A stretch of DNA of 64,000 bases from CAWATZ01 sp963784995 (GCA_963784995.1 CAWATZ010000013.1:620001-684000), one strand, 5' to 3'. Positions 36,657 to 48,649 are shown, numbered from the stretch's first letter. The notes: generated by a model not told the origin, from the sequence alone. Numbers and translations: made by a program.

Positions 36657-39600
36657 TCATCTGCCGACGCCGGACAGCACAAAGCCCGCCCAGTCCTTGA
36701 CCGCGGCAGGCTTGCGTTCGGTCTGCGGCTGCGGCTCGGTCTTCGGCTCGGGGAGCTTGCCGCCCTTGGCGATGTTCAAACGCCGCTCGGCCAGCTCCTT
36801 GATCTGTCCGGGATGCTGGTACAGATACAGCTGGGCGGCACGCAGCGCTTCCAGGGGAGGCTTGCCGGCTTGCAGTTCGCGATAGAACAGGCCCATCAGG
36901 GCGGCGGTGGGCTCGTCGGGGACGCTCCACAGGCTGGCCACCACGTTCTGGCAGCCGGCCAGGTGGAAGGCGTGCTGCAGGTTGAAGACGCACTCGCGGT
37001 CGGCCACCTCCCCCAGACCTGTCTGGCAGGCCGACAGCACTGCGAGTTCCAGCTGCCGCAGGTCCAGCGCCAGGATGCCCTCGCCCGTCAGAATGCTGCC
37101 TGGCCCCGCCTGGTCCGACTGCTCGGCACCAGCCAGCAGCAGCCCGGTGTAGGCCAGCGGGCTCCTGGCTCCCGCCGTGATGCGGAGCCCAGCCGGACCG
37201 GACAGGATCTCCTGAGACAGCAACAGCTCACCGGCTTGTTCCTTGGCACGCTGCCGTTCACGCTGAAACTCCTTCTCGTTGAAAAAGCCGTGCGTGGCCA
37301 GGTGGAGCAGGCGGGCCTGCGGCAATTCCTTGAGGATCCGACTGACGCTGGCCGCCCGGCCCTCCACGGCCACGACCTTGTCTCCATACAGCCCCTGCAG
37401 CAGCCGCAGCTCGCGTTGGGTGCCGGGCAAGTCCTTCCAGATGCCGCCCACCACCAGTGGCACGCCGCTGCCCTGGCCGAAGCGTCTCTGGGAACGCAAC
37501 TGTTCGAGCAGGAAGGTGCCGTGGGGCACCAGGGCCAGGGCGTGGTCGTGCAGCAGGAGGGTGCCCTCCTTGCTGCCGGGCAGAGCCGACCACGGCAGCC
37601 GGCTCAGGCCGGCATCGCTGGCCAGGTAGACGGTTCGGGTGCCTTGAGGCAGACGCTCGGCAATCGGTTCCCAGAGCAGACGGCGGAGTTTCTCGGCGAC
37701 GCGGGGGCTGTCGTGTTCCTTGCGTTGTTCGATCAGGTGCCGCCAGTCCTGCAACGCTGTCTCGATCGGCTCCGCTTCCCCCACCTCGATGCGCTCCACG
37801 GGTCGATCCCGGCTGACCATGAAGGCGACGTAGCGCGGTGTGAGGCGCGTTCCGGCGCGGCCGGGCTTGTTGCGGTCGAAACTCCAGCGGTTATAGCGCA
37901 GCAGATCGACGAAGGCAGCGTCTTCGGGCAAGTCCTGACGCAAAGCGTCGGGACCGAGTTTGCTCAACTGGTGCTGTTTGGCAAGGTCGGGCAACAGTTG
38001 CAGCAGGTCGCGTTCCAGGCGTTGCTTGGCCTGGGTGAATTCATTGACGCGGCGGTCCCGTTCGCGCAAGGCAGCGCTGGCCGGGGGCAGCGGTTGTTGG
38101 AGCAGCTGGGCCAGTTGCTGCCGTTGGCTCTGCAAGTCGTGCAAGCACTGCTGGACCTTGGGGTTGCCGGCAGCGGCAGTGCGAGCGGCGTGGTAGCGCT
38201 GAGCCAGAATGCGGCTCAGAGCGGAACGCTCCTGCCAGACGCAGGCGTAGGCAGAGCGTGCTGACTCTTGCAAGCGCAGGCTGGCCGACAGATACAGCGA
38301 CAGACTGGCAGAACTTTCGGCGCAGGCAGGGCGAGCGCTTCGGCTTCGGCAGCAGCCAGGGCCAAAGAGTCGAGGAGCCGGCGTTGCATGGCGAGGGCCT
38401 GCTCCAGGTGTGTGACGGCCTGCTCAGGCCGACCTGCCGCCAGCAGCACAAACCCCATGCAGCTGAGGCTGGTGGCCAGGTTGGCGTGACCGTCGGGGAA
38501 TTGCTCCTTTGGGTAGAGCTTGCGGTTCATGGCCAGGGCCTGCTGGGAATGCTCCAGCGCTGCCTCCAGCCGCCCCAGGAACCACAGCATCCCCCCCATG
38601 TTGTTGAGGCTTCTGGCCAGGTCGGCGTGGCCGTCGGGGAATTGCTCCTTTGGGTAGAGCTTGCGTCTCATGTCCAGGGCTTGCTGGAAATGCTCCAGCG
38701 CTGCCTCCAGTCGGTCCAGAGACCACAGCACCACCCCCATGCCGCTGAGGCTGTGGGCCAGTTGGGCGTGGCCGTCGGGGAACTTGTCCTTGGGGTAGAG
38801 TTTGCAGTTCATGGCCAGAGCTAGCTGGTAATGCTCCAGCGCCCCCTCCAGCCGGCCCAGAGGCAGCAGCATACTCCCCAGGTTGGTGAGGGAATTGGCC
38901 AGGTCGGCGTGGCCATCGGGGAACTTGTCCTTTGGGTAGAGCTTGCGTTTCATGGCCAGGGCCTGCTGGAAATGCTCCAGCGCTCCCTCCAGTCGGCCCA
39001 GCAACTGCAGCACAACCCCCATGCTGTTGAGGCTGATGGCCAGTTGGGCGTGGCCGTCGGGGAACTTGTCCTTGGGGTAGAGTTTGCGTTGCATGGCCAG
39101 GGCCTGCTGGAGATGCTCCAGCGCTCCCTCCAGTCGGCCCAGCGACTGCAGCACACCCCCCAGGTTGTTGAGGGTAGTGGCCAGGTCGGCGTGGCCTTTG
39201 GGGAATTGCTCCTTTGGGTAGAGCTTGCGTTGCATGGCCAGGGCCTGCTGGTAATGCTCCAGCGCTCCTTCCAGTCGGCCCAGTTTCTCCAGCACACTCC
39301 CCAGGTTGTTGAGGGTAGTGGCCAGGTCGGCGTGGCCGTTGGGGAATTGTTCCGCCGGGTAGAGCTTGCGGAACATGACCAGCGCCTGCTGGTCATGCTC
39401 CAGGGCTGCCTCCAGTCGGTCCAGGGACCCCAGCACACTCCCCACGTTGCTGAGGCTACCGGCCAGTTCGGCGTGGCCGTTGGGGAATTGCTCCTTTGGG
39501 TAGAGCTTGCGTCTCATGGCCAGGGCCTGCTGGAAATGCTCCAGCGCTGCCTCCTGTCGGCCCAGCGGCTGCAGCACACGCCCCATGCTGTTGAGGCAGA

Positions 39601-40842
39601 TGGCCAGGTCGGCGTGGCCGTTGGGGAATTGCTCCTTTGGGTAGAGCTTGCGGTACGTGGCCAGGGCCTGCTGGAAATGCTCCAGCGCTGCCTCCAGTCG
39701 GTCCAGAGACCACAGCACCACCCCCATGCCGCTGAGGCTGTGGGCCAGGAGGGCGTGGCCGTCGGGGAACTTGTCCTTGGGGTAGAGTTTGCAGTTCATG
39801 GCCAGAGCTAGCTGGTAATGCTCCAGCGCTCCCTCCAAGCGGCCCAGCAACTGCAGCACACTCCCCAGGTCGAGGAGGCTATTGGCCAGGTGGGCGTGGC
39901 CAGCGGGGAACTTGTCCTTGGGGTAGAGTTTGCGGTACGTGGCCAGAGCCTGCTGGTGATGCTCCAGCGATTCCTCCAGTCGGCCCAGCGACTGCAGCAC
40001 ACGCCCCAGGTTGGTGAGGCTGCCGGCCAGGTGGGCGTGGCCGTCAGGGAATTGTCCTTTGGGTAGAGCTTGCGGTACGTGGCCAGAGCCTGCTGGTGAT
40101 GCTCCAGCGATTCCTCCAGTCGGCCCAGGGACTCCAGCACAAACCCCATGTTGTTGAGGCTGGTGGCCAGTTCGGCGTGGCCTTTGGGAAATTGCGCCGC
40201 CGGATAGAGCTTGCGTTTCATTACCAGGGCCTGCTGGTAATGCTCCAGGGCTCCCTCCAGTCGGCCCAGCGACTCCAGCACAAACCCCACGTTGTGGAGG
40301 CTGTAGACCAGGTGGGTGTGGCCATTGGGGAATTTCTCCACCGGGTAGAGCATGCGGGACATGATCAGGGCCTGCTGGAAATGCTCCAGCGCTGCCTCCC
40401 GTCGGCCCAGCGACAGCAGCACCCTCCCCGTGTTGTTGAGGCTGCCGGCCAGGTCGGCGTGGCCGTTGGGGAACTTGTCCTTGGGGTAGAGCTTGCGTCT
40501 CATGTCCAGGGCCTGCTGGTTATGCTCCAGCGCTCCCTCCAGTCGGCCCAGTGAGCGCAGCACAAACCCCATCCAACCCAGGCTGGTGGCCAGGTGGGCG
40601 TGGCCGTTGGGGAATTGTTCCGCTGGGTAGAGCTTGCGGTACGAGGCCAGGGCAGCTTCCAAGCGCTGCAGTGCCTGGAACGGTTTCCCCTGCTGGTACA
40701 ACGCCACTCCTGCCTCGTGCAGCCTTTTGGCCTCGGCCTCAAGCCTGGCACGTTCCTCCGCCGTCATCTTCTTGGCATCCGCGTTCACCACACTGGCTCC
40801 CGCCAGCAGCAGCAGTCCCGCCAGCAGCCATCGTCCGCTCAT
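36657..40842 (-). CDS. Exported TPR-CHAT protease-like protein, two frameshifts
   Basis: Start ATG 40842 (MSGRWLLAGLLLLAGASVVN) has AAGGGAG just upstream. After a signal peptide come about 18 TPRs of 42 residues (LEGALEHYQQALAMKRKLYP), then a helical linker and a C-terminal CHAT caspase-like domain with LLHLATHGFF (catalytic His) and VLSACQTGLGE (catalytic Cys), ending FVLSGVGR. The frame changes near 40048 (one base missing in the unit motif) and near 38315 (ALPAPKVL / SLYLSASLRL); repaired length is about 1,395 residues. TPR-CHAT proteins are proteases of prokaryotic signalling and immunity. It is the second CHAT gene behind the kinase, and close to the first in sequence. Confidence 0.8.
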
Positions 40843-40918
40843 GATCGCTCCCTTCATGGTTGGCCCTTGCCCTGGTTGCTGAAACACATCGCGCGTCTAT
40901 CCGAAACAGGCTTGGCGG

Positions 40919-43900
40919 TTACTTGCCGACGCCGGAGAGGATGAAGCCGGCCCAGTCCTTCACCGCCGCTTGCTTGCGTTGGGTCATCGGCTGCGGCTCG
41001 GTCTTCGGCTCGGGGAGCTTGCCGCCCTTGGCGATGTTCAGCCGCTCCTTGGCCAGCTCCTTGATCTGGGCGGGATGCTGGTACAGATACAGCTGGGCGG
41101 CACGCAGCGCTTCGAGGGGAGGTTTGCCGGCTTGCAGTTCGCGGTAGAACAGGCCCATCAGGGCGGCGGTGGGCTCGTCGGGGACGCTCCACAGGCTGGC
41201 CACCACGTTCTGGCAGCCGGCCAGGTGGAAGGCGTGCTGCAGGTTGAAGACGCACTCGCGGGCGGCCACCTCGCCCAGGCCCGTCTGGCAGGCACTCAGC
41301 ACCGCCAGCTCCAACATCCGCAGGTCCAGGTCGAGGAGGCTCTCCCCCGTCAGGATGCGACTCTCGAAACCGCCTTGCTCCGGCGGGTTGGCCTCGGCCA
41401 GCAGCAGGCCGGTGTACGCCAGCGGGCTCCCGGCTCCCACCGTGATGCGCCCGACTCGGCGCTTCCGAGAGGATCTCCTGCGAACGCAGCAGGGTGACAG
41501 CCTGGTCTTTGGCCCGCTGCTGTTCCGCCTGGAACTCCTTCTCGTTGAAGAAGCCATGCGTGGCGAGATGGACCAGGCGGGCCTGCGGCAATACCTTGAG
41601 GACCCGGCTGACCTGGGCGGCGCGCCCGGCCAGGGTGACGACCCGGTCGCCGTACAGACCCTGGAGCAGATGCAGTTCCCGCCCGGTCCCCGGGAGATCG
41701 TCCCAGATGCCGCCCACGATCAGAGGCGCACCGCTCCCCTTGCCGAAACGGTGCTCGGAACGCAACTGTTCCAGCAGGAAGGGACCGTTGGGCACCAGGG
41801 CCAGGGCGTGGTCTTGCAGCAGGATGGTGCCGGGCCTGCTGCCGGGCAGGGCGGCCCACGGCAGTCGGGTCAGGCCGGCATCGGACGCCAGGTAAACTGT
41901 CCGCGTGCCCGGGGGCAGTTGCTCGGCGATTCGCTCCCAGAGCAGACGGCGGAGTTTCTCGGCCACCTGGGGGCTGTCGTGTTCCTGGCGCTGCTCGATC
42001 AGGTGCCTCCAGTCCTTCAGCGCTGCCTCGATCGGTTCCGCTTCCCCGACCTCGATCCGCTCCGGGGGCCGATCCCGGAGGACCACGAAAGCGACATAGC
42101 GCGCGGTCCAGCGTCCACCGTCGCGGCCGGGTTTCTTGGGGTCGACCTCCCAGTGGTCATAATGCAGCAGATCGACGAAGGCAGTCTGTTCGGGCAGGCC
42201 CTTCCGCAAATCGTCGGGACCGAGCTGGCTCAGCGGGCGCTGTTTGTCCCGGTCCGGCACCAGACGCAGCAACTGGCGTTCCAGGCGTTGCTTCTCCTGG
42301 GTCAGCTCATGGACCCGGCGATCCCGTTCGCGCAAGGCGTCCCCGGCCTGGGGAAGCGGTTGGTGCAGCAGGCGGGCCAATTCGCCCCGCTGGCTCTGCA
42401 ACGCGCGGAGGCACTCCTGGACCTCGGCACTGCCTGCAGCGGCTGCGCGGACGGCCTGGTGGCGCCGGGCCAGAATCCGGGTCAGAGCGGAACGTTCACT
42501 CCAGACAAACTCGTAACTGGACGGGGCCGCGCCTTTCAGGTCCCGTGTGGCCAAGAGGTATCCCGATAAAGTGGCCTTGACCGAGCGGGCAAAGGCGCGC
42601 GCTTCGGCTTCGGAAACAACGAGGGCCAGGGAGTCGGTCCGGCGGCGCAGCATCGTCAGGGCTTGCTCCAGGTGTGCCGCCGCCTGTTCGTGCCGCCCTT
42701 GCGCCAGCAGCACACCCGCCAGGTTGTTGAGGCCTCGGGCCAGGTCGGTGTGGCCAGCAGGGTATTGCTCGCTGGGGTAGAGCTTGCGTGTCATGGCCAG
42801 GGCCTGCTGGTAATGCTCCCGCGCCTCCTCCAGTCGGCCCAGAGAAAAGAGCACAAACCCCATGTTGTTGAGGCTGAGGGCCAGGTCGGTGTGGCCGGCG
42901 GGGAACTTGTTCGCGGGGTAGAGCTGGCGTCTCATGGCCAGGGCTTGCTGGTAATGCTCCCGCGCCTCTTCCAGCCGGCCCAGCGACTGGAGTACAAACC
43001 CCATGTTGTTGAGGCTGGAAGCCAGGTGGGAGTGGCCCGCGGGGTATTTCTCCTTCGGATAGAGCTTGCGTGTCATGGCCAGCGCCTGCTGGTGATGCTC
43101 CAGCGCCCGCTTCAGCTGGCCCAGGGCTCCCAGCACCCTTCCCACGTAGGCGAGGCTTTGGGCCAGGTCGGGGTGGCCGGCGGGGAACTTCTCCGCCGGG
43201 TAGAGCTGGCGTCTCATGAGGAGCGCCTGCTGGTGATACTCCAACGCTTCCTCCCGCCGGCCCAGACCTCCCAGCACCCCTCCCATGTTGGTGAGGCTGC
43301 TGGCCAGTTCGGGGTGGCCGGCGGGGAACCGGTCTGTCGGATAGAACTTGCGGTACATGGCCAGCGCCTGCTGGTGATGCTCCAAGGCCCCATCCAGCCG
43401 GTCCAGAGACTTCAGCACACTCCCCATGCTGCTGAGGCTACTCGCCAGGTGGGAGTGGCCGGCGGGGTATTTCTCCCTGGGGAAGAGCTTGCTTGTCATG
43501 GTCAGGGCCTGCTGGTGATGCTCCAGCGCCCCCTCCAGCCGGCCCAGCGACTCCAGGATGGCTCCCATGTTATTGAGGCTGGTGGCCAGGTCGGCGTGGC
43601 CATCGGGGAACTTGTCCGCCGGGTAGAGCTTGCGGTACGTGGCCAGGGCTTGCTGGTAATGCTCCAGTGCCTCCTCCAGTCGGGCCAGAGACTTCAGCAC
43701 AAGCCCGATGTTGTTGAGGCTGGAAGCCAGGTGGGAGTGGCCCGCGGGGTATTTCTCCTTCGGATAGAGCTGGCGTCTCATGGTCAGGGCCTGCTGGTAA
43801 TGCTCCAGCGCTTCGTCCAGCCGGCCCAGAGACTCCAGCACGGCTCCCATGTTGTTGAGGCTGGTGGCCAGGGCGGAATGGCCGTCGGGGAACCTGTCCG

Positions 43901-44402
43901 CCGGGTAGAGCTTGCGGTACGTGGCCAGCGCTTGCTGCACGTGCTCCTGTGCCCCCTCCAGCCGGCCCAGAGACCGCAGCACTAACCCCATGTTGTTGTG
44001 ACATTGGGCCAGGTCGGGGTGGCCGGCGGGGAACTTCTCCCTGGGATAGCGCTTGCGGTAGATGGCCAGGGCCTGCTGCAAGTGCTCCAGCGTCTCCTCC
44101 AGCCGGCCCAGAGACCGCAGCACAACCGCCACGTGGTTGAGGCACGGGACCAGGTCAGGGTGGCCATTGGGTAACTTGTACGCCTGGGAGAGCTTGCGAT
44201 ACCTGACCAGGGCTGCTTCCAGGCGCCGCAGCGCCTGCATCGGTTTCCCTTGCTGGTACAGGGCCCATCCTTCTCGGTGCGCGATGAGTGCCTCGGCACT
44301 GAGCCGAGCGCGTTCTTTCGCCGTCATCTCCTTCTCATCCGCGGTTGCCAGACTGGCTCCCGCCAGCAGCAGCAGTCCCGCCAGCAGCCATCGTCCGCTC
44401 AT
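40919..44402 (-). CDS. Exported TPR-CHAT protease-like protein, one frameshift
   Basis: Start ATG 44402 (MSGRWLLAGLLLLAGASLAT) has AAGGGAG upstream; an in-frame ATG lies 15 bases earlier and overlaps the kinase stop. A signal peptide is followed by about 12 TPRs of 42 residues (LGRLEEALEHYQQALATYRK), a coiled linker, and a CHAT domain with LVHLATHGFF and, in the shifted frame, VLSACQTGLGE. The shift lies near 41455-41470 (QEILSEAP / VGRITVGAGSP). The repaired protein is about 1,160 residues and ends FILSGVGK. Since the catalytic Cys lies after the shift, the unrepaired product would lack it. Directly downstream of the kinase. Confidence 0.8.
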
Positions 44403-44413
44403 GGTCGCTCCCT

Positions 44414-46477
44414 TCATGGTTGGCCCTTGCCCTGATTACTGAAGCACACCCCTCGCACGTAGCCGAAGCGCTCGTGAATCTGTCGCATCACGGTCAGCGT
44501 TTGCTCCTCAGCACTGCTGATGTCCCCGCCCTTGCCCAGTTTAATGCGATCCACGAACCTTGCATTCTCCAGCCAGACGGCGAACACCTCGTCGGTGGCC
44601 GGCTTCCGCTTCCACGACGCCAGCAGATCCGCGAGTTCGGTGACCTCTGCGTCGCTCAGCGGCTGCTCCCGGGCCAGCAGCAGGAGCGTCACGACCCCTG
44701 GCGGTTCCTCGCCCAGCGGCACCCCGCTGATGTCCGGATAGGCGTCCTTGGGCAGCTTCAGTTCCTGACGCGGGCGTTCCGCGCCACGAGGGTCGGTCCA
44801 GGTCGTGGCACGCTCAGGATCCGGTGTAATCCACGGCCACAGCGGATCCACCTGACCGTCGGCTCTGATCCAGAGCACGTACAGGTACGCCGGCCGGTTC
44901 ATCTTCGCCTCGATCCGAATCCAGTCCCACTTCCGCAGCGGCAGGGCCAGCCGGTCCTTGAGCCGGATCGCCTGCCGCCTCCGGGCCTGCTCGAATTTCT
45001 CCGTCGGCGGTCGGGCCGACTCATACACCAGCACGTCCACCGAGCCCTCCAGTGGCTCGACCACAGGGGCGTCCGAGCGCTCCCGTGGCTCGACCACGGG
45101 GGCGTCTGCCGGCGTGGTCCTCGCTTGCCACTCCCTCCAGACAAGGAGGGACGCGACCAGAACGGCTGCGACCGCCAGCACACTCACGCTCGCCAGCACC
45201 GCCAGCCCTCTGCCCGACCTGTCGGGCAGGCCCGACGGCCGGGAACGAGGCGGCTCCTTCCCCCCGACCGGGTCGGGCAGCGGCGGAGGATACGCGGCGG
45301 TTTTTGGTTCATCTCGGCCGCCTGACCGGAATCGCGCCAGGTCGTCGGCCAGGGCGGCTGCCGAGGGATAGCGGGCGGCCAGGTCCTTCTCCAGGCAGCG
45401 CAGGCAGATCGCCTCCAGCTCCGCGGGGATGCCGGCACGCCGCTCCCGGGGCGGCGTCGGCCGGGCCACGCACACCTGGGTCAGAGTCGCGCGGATGCCC
45501 GGTCCCTGGAACGGCAGCTCACCGGTCAAGCACTGGTACAGGATCACGCCCAGGGCCCAGACGTCGGCGGGCGGGCCCACGTCGTGCCGGCCCTCGGCCT
45601 GTTCCGGGGCCATGTAAGCCGGGGTGCCCAGCAGGTGGCCGGCCACCGTTTGCCGCTGCCGGGAATCCAGCTGCCGGGCCAGGCCAAAGTCCGCGATCTT
45701 GGGAAAGCCGAAGCTCAGGCTGCCGGAGTTGCCCGGCACCGGTCCGCCCAGCAGCACGTTGGCGGGCTTCAAATCGCGGTGAACGATGCCCGCCTCGTGG
45801 GCCGCTTGCATCGCCCGGGCCAGCACCTCCAGCAACGCAGCCGCCTCGGCGACGGCCAGCGGGCCCTGCCGCAGGACGCTAGCCAGGCTGCCGTCCGGAA
45901 CGTATTCCAGGGCCACGAACAGAGCCGGCTCGGACCGGTCGAGTGGCTGCCACCGGCCGATCTCGAAAATCTGCACGATGTGCGGATGCTGCAAGCGGGC
46001 CACGGCCTCGGCCTCGCTCTGGAAACGCCGATCGGCCTCCGGGTCGCCAAGGCGGCGGAGTACCTTCAGGGCGACCTCGCGTTTGAGCCGGGGGTCGCGG
46101 GCCAGGTAGACGGTTCCCATGCCCCCTTTGCCCAGCAGCACCAGATCCTCGTAGCCGGGAATCACCGGTGCGTTGGCATCATCGGTGTCGGCATCCTGCG
46201 CCAGGTCCGGTGTCTCCGCTGCGCGGCCAGCTACGCCAGCCGTTTCCGCCTTCGGGCCGGTCGCCAACGGATCGTCCCCGGCTGAGGAGTTGAGCTTGCC
46301 GGAAGCCTTCACGAGGCGGATCAGGGCGAGGAGCGCATCGTCCGGCACGGCGGTCACGATGGCCTCGCACTCGGGGCAGCCGGCAACGTGGTCGGCCACC
46401 GCTCGGGCATCGTCAACTGCCAGCTGGCCCAGGGCAAAGGAAGACAGCCGCAGCCGGTCGGGATGAATCGTGTTCAT
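44414..46477 (-). CDS. Membrane Ser/Thr protein kinase with anti-sigma-type zinc finger
   Basis: A 687-residue protein. Residues 1-60 hold a zf-HC2-like HVAGCPEC motif. Residues about 108-375 are a Hanks kinase: GKGGMGTVYLA, VALKVLRR, HRDLKPANVLL, ADFGLARQ and GTPAYMAPEQ. A membrane helix lies near 425-448 (AVLASVSVLAVAAVLVASLL). The C-terminal extracytoplasmic part resembles DUF4384-type domains (YLYVLWIRADGQVDPLWPW). Relatives phosphorylate anti-sigma or partner proteins. It is encoded between an ECF sigma gene and the TPR-CHAT genes, and its last codons (GVCFSNQGKGQP) overlap the first CHAT leader, so kinase and CHAT are likely one pathway. It is intact, unlike the second kinase at 60-64 kb. 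Confidence 0.9.
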   Translation of the reverse strand: MNTIHPDRLRLSSFALGQLAVDDARAVADHVAGCPECEAIVTAVPDDALLALIRLVKASGKLNSSAGDDPLATGPKAETAGVAGRAAETPDLAQDADTDDANAPVIPGYEDLVLLGKGGMGTVYLARDPRLKREVALKVLRRLGDPEADRRFQSEAEAVARLQHPHIVQIFEIGRWQPLDRSEPALFVALEYVPDGSLASVLRQGPLAVAEAAALLEVLARAMQAAHEAGIVHRDLKPANVLLGGPVPGNSGSLSFGFPKIADFGLARQLDSRQRQTVAGHLLGTPAYMAPEQAEGRHDVGPPADVWALGVILYQCLTGELPFQGPGIRATLTQVCVARPTPPRERRAGIPAELEAICLRCLEKDLAARYPSAAALADDLARFRSGGRDEPKTAAYPPPLPDPVGGKEPPRSRPSGLPDRSGRGLAVLASVSVLAVAAVLVASLLVWREWQARTTPADAPVVEPRERSDAPVVEPLEGSVDVLVYESARPPTEKFEQARRRQAIRLKDRLALPLRKWDWIRIEAKMNRPAYLYVLWIRADGQVDPLWPWITPDPERATTWTDPRGAERPRQELKLPKDAYPDISGVPLGEEPPGVVTLLLLAREQPLSDAEVTELADLLASWKRKPATDEVFAVWLENARFVDRIKLGKGGDISSAEEQTLTVMRQIHERFGYVRGVCFSNQGKGQP

Positions 46478-46557
46478 GGTTCGTTCTCCACTGGACTCTA
46501 CTCCTTATGGATGCGACCGGACCGAATCTGTCCCGAAAAACTTTTTTCTCCTGGCAC

Positions 46558-46663
46558 GCGCCTTTGTCCGAGCCGCGCACGCAGCGCAGCGGAGTAAGCG
46601 GCCCCCGGGCTCCCCGCGACCGCTTACTCCGCTGCGCTGCGTGCGCGGCTCGGACAAAGGCGC
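46558..46663. repeat. Long palindrome between ECF sigma and kinase genes
   Basis: Arms of about 44 bases (GCGCCTTTGTCCGAGCCGCG... and its inverse) surround an 18-base GC-rich loop. A partial third copy of the arm follows to about 46690. It lies in the 224-base gap between the two genes, so it may limit read-through from sigma to kinase. Confidence 0.85.
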
Positions 46664-46701
46664 TGCGTGCGCGGCTCGGCACGCAGCGCAGAATGCACGA
46701 A

Positions 46702-47352
46702 TCAATCCAGAATGCCGCTCATTTCCTCGCGCAGCCGCTTGAGGATCCCGGCCCTGGCCAGGTAGACGGCATTGACGCTCATTCCCAGGTCCGCAGCCAC
46801 CGCAGCCGGCTTCTCGCCGGCCAGCAGCCGCTCGAACGCCTGCCAGGTCTTCGGAGCGAAGTCCCTCCGCACCAGGGCGAGGAACCGCTGCACGACGTAC
46901 CGGTCGTGTTCCTGGTCCCACTGGCGGACCAAGTCGCCATCCGGGGCCGCAAGTTGCTCCAGGACCTGGACCTGAAAGCCGCTGTCGCCCGTGGCCTGCG
47001 GGCGTGCCTGACGCTGCCGCCAGAAGGCATGCAGCCGATTGACCAGGATGGCCCGCAGCCAGTCGCGGAACCTGCCTTTCTCCGGGTCGTACTGAAAGCG
47101 GGCCAGCTCCCGCACCAGCGTCGTCAGGATGTCCTGCAACAGGTCCTCGACGTCGTGGGGTTGCAGGCCCTGGCACTGCAGCCAGGAAGAGAGCAGTGGC
47201 CGATAAAGCGAGTCAAACTGCCGCCAGGCGACGGCGTCGCCCGGGTTGGTCCGGAGCCGGTTCAGCAGACTGGGGGGCGTTTCGGCCACGGTTGCGCTCG
47301 CTGAGGACTTGGAGTCTGGCCCCATCCTCCGGCATCCGGCTGAGCTTGTCAA
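46702..47352 (-). CDS. ECF-type RNA polymerase sigma factor
   Basis: This 216-residue product has region 2 (AWRQFDSLYRPLLSSWL, DVEDLLQDILTTLVRELARF, FRDWLRAILVNRLHAFWRQR) and region 4 (WQAFERLLAGEKPAAVAADL, GMSVNAVYLARAGILKRLRE). This is the planctomycete type usually encoded beside Ser/Thr kinases. An alternative start at 47325 (MGPDSKSS) is possible. It presumably controls its own operon; the kinase gene with its zinc finger follows on the same strand after a long palindrome. Confidence 0.85.
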   Translation of the reverse strand: MTSSAGCRRMGPDSKSSASATVAETPPSLLNRLRTNPGDAVAWRQFDSLYRPLLSSWLQCQGLQPHDVEDLLQDILTTLVRELARFQYDPEKGRFRDWLRAILVNRLHAFWRQRQARPQATGDSGFQVQVLEQLAAPDGDLVRQWDQEHDRYVVQRFLALVRRDFAPKTWQAFERLLAGEKPAAVAADLGMSVNAVYLARAGILKRLREEMSGILD

Positions 47353-47492
47353 GGAGATACCGAAAGAGGTGTGAGCGCCTCGCGCCGAAAAAGTGCTCTA
47401 TTCCAGCAGCTGCACTGGTCAGAGAAAACCCCGCGCTCTATCCCAACCGCTGGAATTCCCCAGTTCGCCTGAGTTGACAGAGGGGCAAACCG

Positions 47493-48544
47493 GTGGCAGC
47501 CGCGATTGTGTCCGTGCAATTCTTCGACGAGGCCGGCGGCCTGGTCCGGCTGATCGACCAGACCCTGCTTCCGGGGACGCTGACCTATCGCGATTGCCGG
47601 ACCGTCGAGGACGTCTGGGAAGCGATCAAGACCCTGCGCGTCCGCGGCGCCCCGGCCATCGGCGTCGCCGCCGCGATGGGCGTGGTCCTGGGCGTGCGCG
47701 AGTGCCGGGACGGGGCCGGGTTCGAGCGCCAGGTTGCGGAGGTCTGCTCCTACCTGCGGACCAGCAGGCCCACGGCGGTCAACCTGTTCTGGGCCCTGGA
47801 CCGGATGGAGCGGCTGGCTCGCGGTTTCGGTCCCGCGGTGCCCCTCGCGGATCGGCGGGCCCGGCTGCTGAGCGAGGCAATCCGGATTCAGGAAGAAGAT
47901 CAAGATATGTGCGCCGCCATTGGCGCGGCGGGCGAGGGCCTGATCGCGGACGGCTCCGGGGTGCTGACGCACTGCAACACCGGAGCGCTGGCCACGGCCG
48001 GGGCGGGGACCGCCCTGGCGGTGCTGACCACCGCGGCCGGCAAGGGCCGGCGCTTCCAGGTCTTCGCTGACGAGACCCGGCCGCTGCTGCAAGGGGCCCG
48101 GCTGACGGCCTGGGAGTTGAAGCAGCAGAGCGTCCCGGTTACCGTGATTTGCGACAGCATGGCCGGCCAGGTGATGAAGGAGGGCCGGGTCCAGCTGGTC
48201 ATCGTCGGGGCCGACCGGATCACGGCCAACGGCGATACGGCCAACAAGATCGGTACGTACAGCGTTGCCGTGCTGGCGCGGCGCACAGCATCCCCTTTTA
48301 CGTGGCCGCACCCACCAGCACCTTCGATCTGTCGCTGGCCTCCGGCGACAGCATCCCCATTGAACAGCGCGATCCGCGCGAGGTGACGCACGGCTTCGGC
48401 CGGCAAACCGCGCCCGAGGGCGTGGCTGTGTACAACCCCGCGTTTGACGTGACCCCGGCCCGGTTGATCACCGGCATCATCACCGAGAAGGGATTGATCC
48501 AGCCGGTCAACCGGGAAACCATCTGGGCCACCCTGGAACCGTGA
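47493..48544 (+). CDS. mtnA: S-methyl-5-thioribose-1-phosphate isomerase, one frameshift
   Basis: A GTG start at 47493 follows AGAGGGG. The product matches MtnA of the methionine salvage pathway: [20 protein letters not shown] near residue 25, [14 protein letters not shown] near 50, [20 protein letters not shown] (catalytic Cys) near 160, [19 protein letters not shown], and [20 protein letters not shown] (catalytic Asp) near 240. The frame breaks near 48288 (VAVLARR / [15 protein letters not shown]), most simply by loss of one G, and continues to 48544 with the normal C-terminus. Repaired length is about 350 residues, normal for the family. Confidence 0.85.
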
Positions 48545-48649
48545 GGAGAGAGCGAAGTCGCGTCACTCAGCCCGGCAGGGAACGTTTCCCTGCCGACGTG
48601 GCGTTATTACGCAGGCTCACCCCTGCGGCTACTTTGGGAGTTCCCCGTC

